Source of the DNA: Sphingomonadaceae bacterium
Lineage (GTDB): Bacteria > Pseudomonadota > Alphaproteobacteria > Sphingomonadales > Sphingomonadaceae
Direction: 5' to 3'
Assembly: GCA_019239785.1 (NCBI GenBank)
Contig: JAFAZM010000346.1
Location: forward strand, 1 to 14,072
DNA: 14,072 nucleotides
The position numbers and the translations under genes are program-made. The first letter of the stretch is position 1. Each line of letters opens with the position of its first letter. Of this stretch, positions 13,103-14,072 are shown piece by piece. The notes below the pieces were generated by a model. It saw nothing but the letters and a program-made list of their open reading frames with translations, made no database searches and was not told the origin of the DNA.

Positions 13103-13432
13103 TCACCCGTCCGCAGGCGCATGCCCGCAAGCCGCGTAGATTTCCAGAACCCGTTTGGCCTGATGCCCTCGTCGTGACCGATTCGAAAGCGGATAATCGG
13201 GCTCGTCCAGCATGATGGTTTCCAAGCCCGCCTACGCCTGCCGGAATTCGGCTGCCGGGATGGCGCGGACGGCGCCGACGACGGTGCGGCCCCATGGCTG
13301 GCGGGCCGCGAGCTCGGCTGCGGTCCAGGATCTTTGCCAGATCGGCTGACCCACGCCGGTTTCGTAAAAGGCCTCGGTGAAGCCGCCGTCAGTGTGCAGC
13401 GTCACCAGCGCGTAGCCGTTCCGCACCCTCAT
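13103..13432 (-). pseudogene. Small hypothetical gene interrupted by an in-frame amber codon
   Basis: An ATG at 13432 opens a frame of 66 codons (MRVRNGYALVTLHTDGGFTE to PAAEFRQA) ending at TAG 13232-13234. The same frame continues without another stop for 42 more codons: AGLETIMLDEPDYPLSNRSR, RGHQAKRVLEIYAACGHAPADG, TGA at 13103-13105. Both parts look like natural protein. The stop is one transition away from CAG (Gln), so a nonsense mutation in a protein of about 109 residues is the simplest reading. Alternatives are amber readthrough, a true 66-residue protein followed by a separate small ORF (ATG at 13213), or a sequencing error. The family is not recognised. No good ribosome site precedes 13432. 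It is upstream of arr on the same strand and divergent from the gene at 13563. Confidence 0.55.
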
Positions 13433-13478
13433 CGGTTCGGCACGCCCTCTCCGTCTGGCCCCATTCCTGGTTCATCTG

Positions 13479-13546
13479 ATAGACAAATTTATTGTCTTAT
13501 AGACGATTGTCCTTGACATCGAGATCGATCCGCGGTATTATAGACA
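13479..13546 (+). promoter_or_regulatory. Near-consensus promoter with repeated ATAGAC operator-like motifs
   Basis: TTGACA (13513-13518) and TATTAT (13536-13541) are 17 bases apart, a near-ideal sigma-70 promoter. Around it, ATAGACA occurs at 13479-13485 and 13540-13546 and ATAGACG at 13499-13505. AGACAA (13481-13486) forms a dyad with TTGTCT (13492-13497) across ATTTA. The AT-rich composition contrasts with the surrounding DNA. Repressor binding, perhaps by the downstream product or a partner, is inferred from the repeats. Confidence 0.65.
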
Positions 13547-13562
13547 TGATAGGAGAAACGAG

Positions 13563-14072
13563 ATGAATGGCAAGCGGACGAGGGAAGCGATCCTCGATTT
13601 CCAAGACTACCAAGCGGCTAAGGGGCTGCTAGCCAAAGGGACGGCCGCGGCTCGCAAGGCGGCGCTGGGCAAAGTGCTCGGAATTCTCCCCGCTGAAGAG
13701 GCCGAGGACGTCACCAAGATCGACCTGGATGATGTCATGATACGCTTCAGCAATCTTCAAGGCAGGGACTACACCCCTGGCAGCATGAGCACCTACAAGA
13801 GCCGAGTAAGGGCCGCACTCGAGGATTTCGAAGCGTACCTTTCCAACCCCCTCGGATTTCGTCCAAGCGTGAACCGTCGAGACCGCCCGACAAGAGTGGA
13901 GAAGCCAACGACCAAGACGCAACCCACGGTCGAGACTCACGAAGCAGTCGTCAAAGTCGCCACGCCAGCGTTCGATACCACAAGCATCTTGCCCATCCCG
14001 CTGAGAGCCGACCTCATAGTGAGAATTCAGGGTTTGCCTTTTGATATGACCGCTGCCGAGGCGCGAAAGATT
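13563..14072 (+). CDS. Hypothetical accessory protein, N-terminal 170 residues (runs off the right edge)
   Basis: The start is well supported: AGGAG at 13551-13555, seven bases before the ATG, and a near-consensus promoter. Residues 1-50 are basic and helical (MNGKRTREAILDFQDYQAAK). Next is a helical region, AEDVTKIDLDDVMIRFSNLQ then YTPGSMSTYKSRVRAALEDF EAYLSNPLGFRPS (about 48-102). It recalls the helical core-binding domain of tyrosine recombinases, but weakly. A Thr/Lys/Pro linker (about 107-140) follows, then TSILPIPLRADLIVRIQGLP and FDMTAAEARKI, a motif I associate with accessory-region proteins of sphingomonads and rhizobia. Codon use is less GC-rich than in neighbouring genes, suggesting horizontal acquisition. 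Function is unknown; an antitoxin-like or regulatory role is possible but not shown. Confidence 0.75.
   Translation, partial: MNGKRTREAILDFQDYQAAKGLLAKGTAAARKAALGKVLGILPAEEAEDVTKIDLDDVMIRFSNLQGRDYTPGSMSTYKSRVRAALEDFEAYLSNPLGFRPSVNRRDRPTRVEKPTTKTQPTVETHEAVVKVATPAFDTTSILPIPLRADLIVRIQGLPFDMTAAEARKI

Noticed and set aside
13035..13295. N-terminal extension of the Arr frame to 13295
   Set aside because: The extra 87 residues are not part of the Arr family and overlap the amber-interrupted gene; the ATG at 13034 gives the normal size.
13629..13940. Minus-strand frame of 103 codons
   Set aside because: Antisense to the right-edge gene, which has a near-consensus promoter and a good ribosome site.

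Overview
The window looks like chromosomal DNA of a high-GC alphaproteobacterium, most likely a sphingomonad. The grounds are a COQ9 protein, a LexA box of the alphaproteobacterial form GTTC-N7-GTTC, a cytochrome c/FTR1-type iron gene, and several small exported or membrane proteins. No rRNA, tRNA, CRISPR array, insertion sequence or complete mobile element was seen. Gene names rest on motif and family recognition by eye; no database search was run.

Left part (1-4983). A minus-strand exported cytochrome c/FTR1-type gene runs off the left edge, with a Fur-like box upstream. A REP-like inverted repeat separates it from a minus-strand series: EamA transporter, S41 peptidase and COQ9. Divergent from the transporter is an Old Yellow Enzyme-family reductase on the plus strand.

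Middle (5066-9156). recQ follows with an exact GTTC-N7-GTTC box 59 bases upstream of its preferred start. Its stop codon is the first triplet of a 106-bp two-hairpin repeat, and a second copy lies at 9051-9156. Between the copies are an exported hypothetical, a PNPOx-like flavin-split-barrel protein, an acidic hypothetical and a small amphipathic protein with two cysteines.

Right-middle (9228-11604). Minus-strand genes encode a WYL-like hypothetical, a VOC protein coupled by an ATGA overlap to a two-helix membrane protein, and an exported hypothetical. A divergent OmpA-like protein ends back-to-back with the next gene.

Right part (11605-14072). A MerR-family regulator is divergent from a 34-residue, nine-cysteine metallothionein-like peptide. 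Between them is a mer-type promoter with a 19-bp spacer and the dyad CCGTAC-N4-GTACGG. After a small membrane-anchored protein come an Arr-type rifampin ADP-ribosyltransferase and, upstream of it on the same strand, a small gene split by an in-frame amber codon. The right edge holds the start of a lower-GC accessory gene with a near-consensus promoter and repeated ATAGAC motifs.

The regulatory sites seen link individual genes to iron (Fur), DNA damage (LexA) and metal (MerR) stress. The most distinctive unit is the MerR-controlled cysteine-rich micropeptide at 11605-12225.
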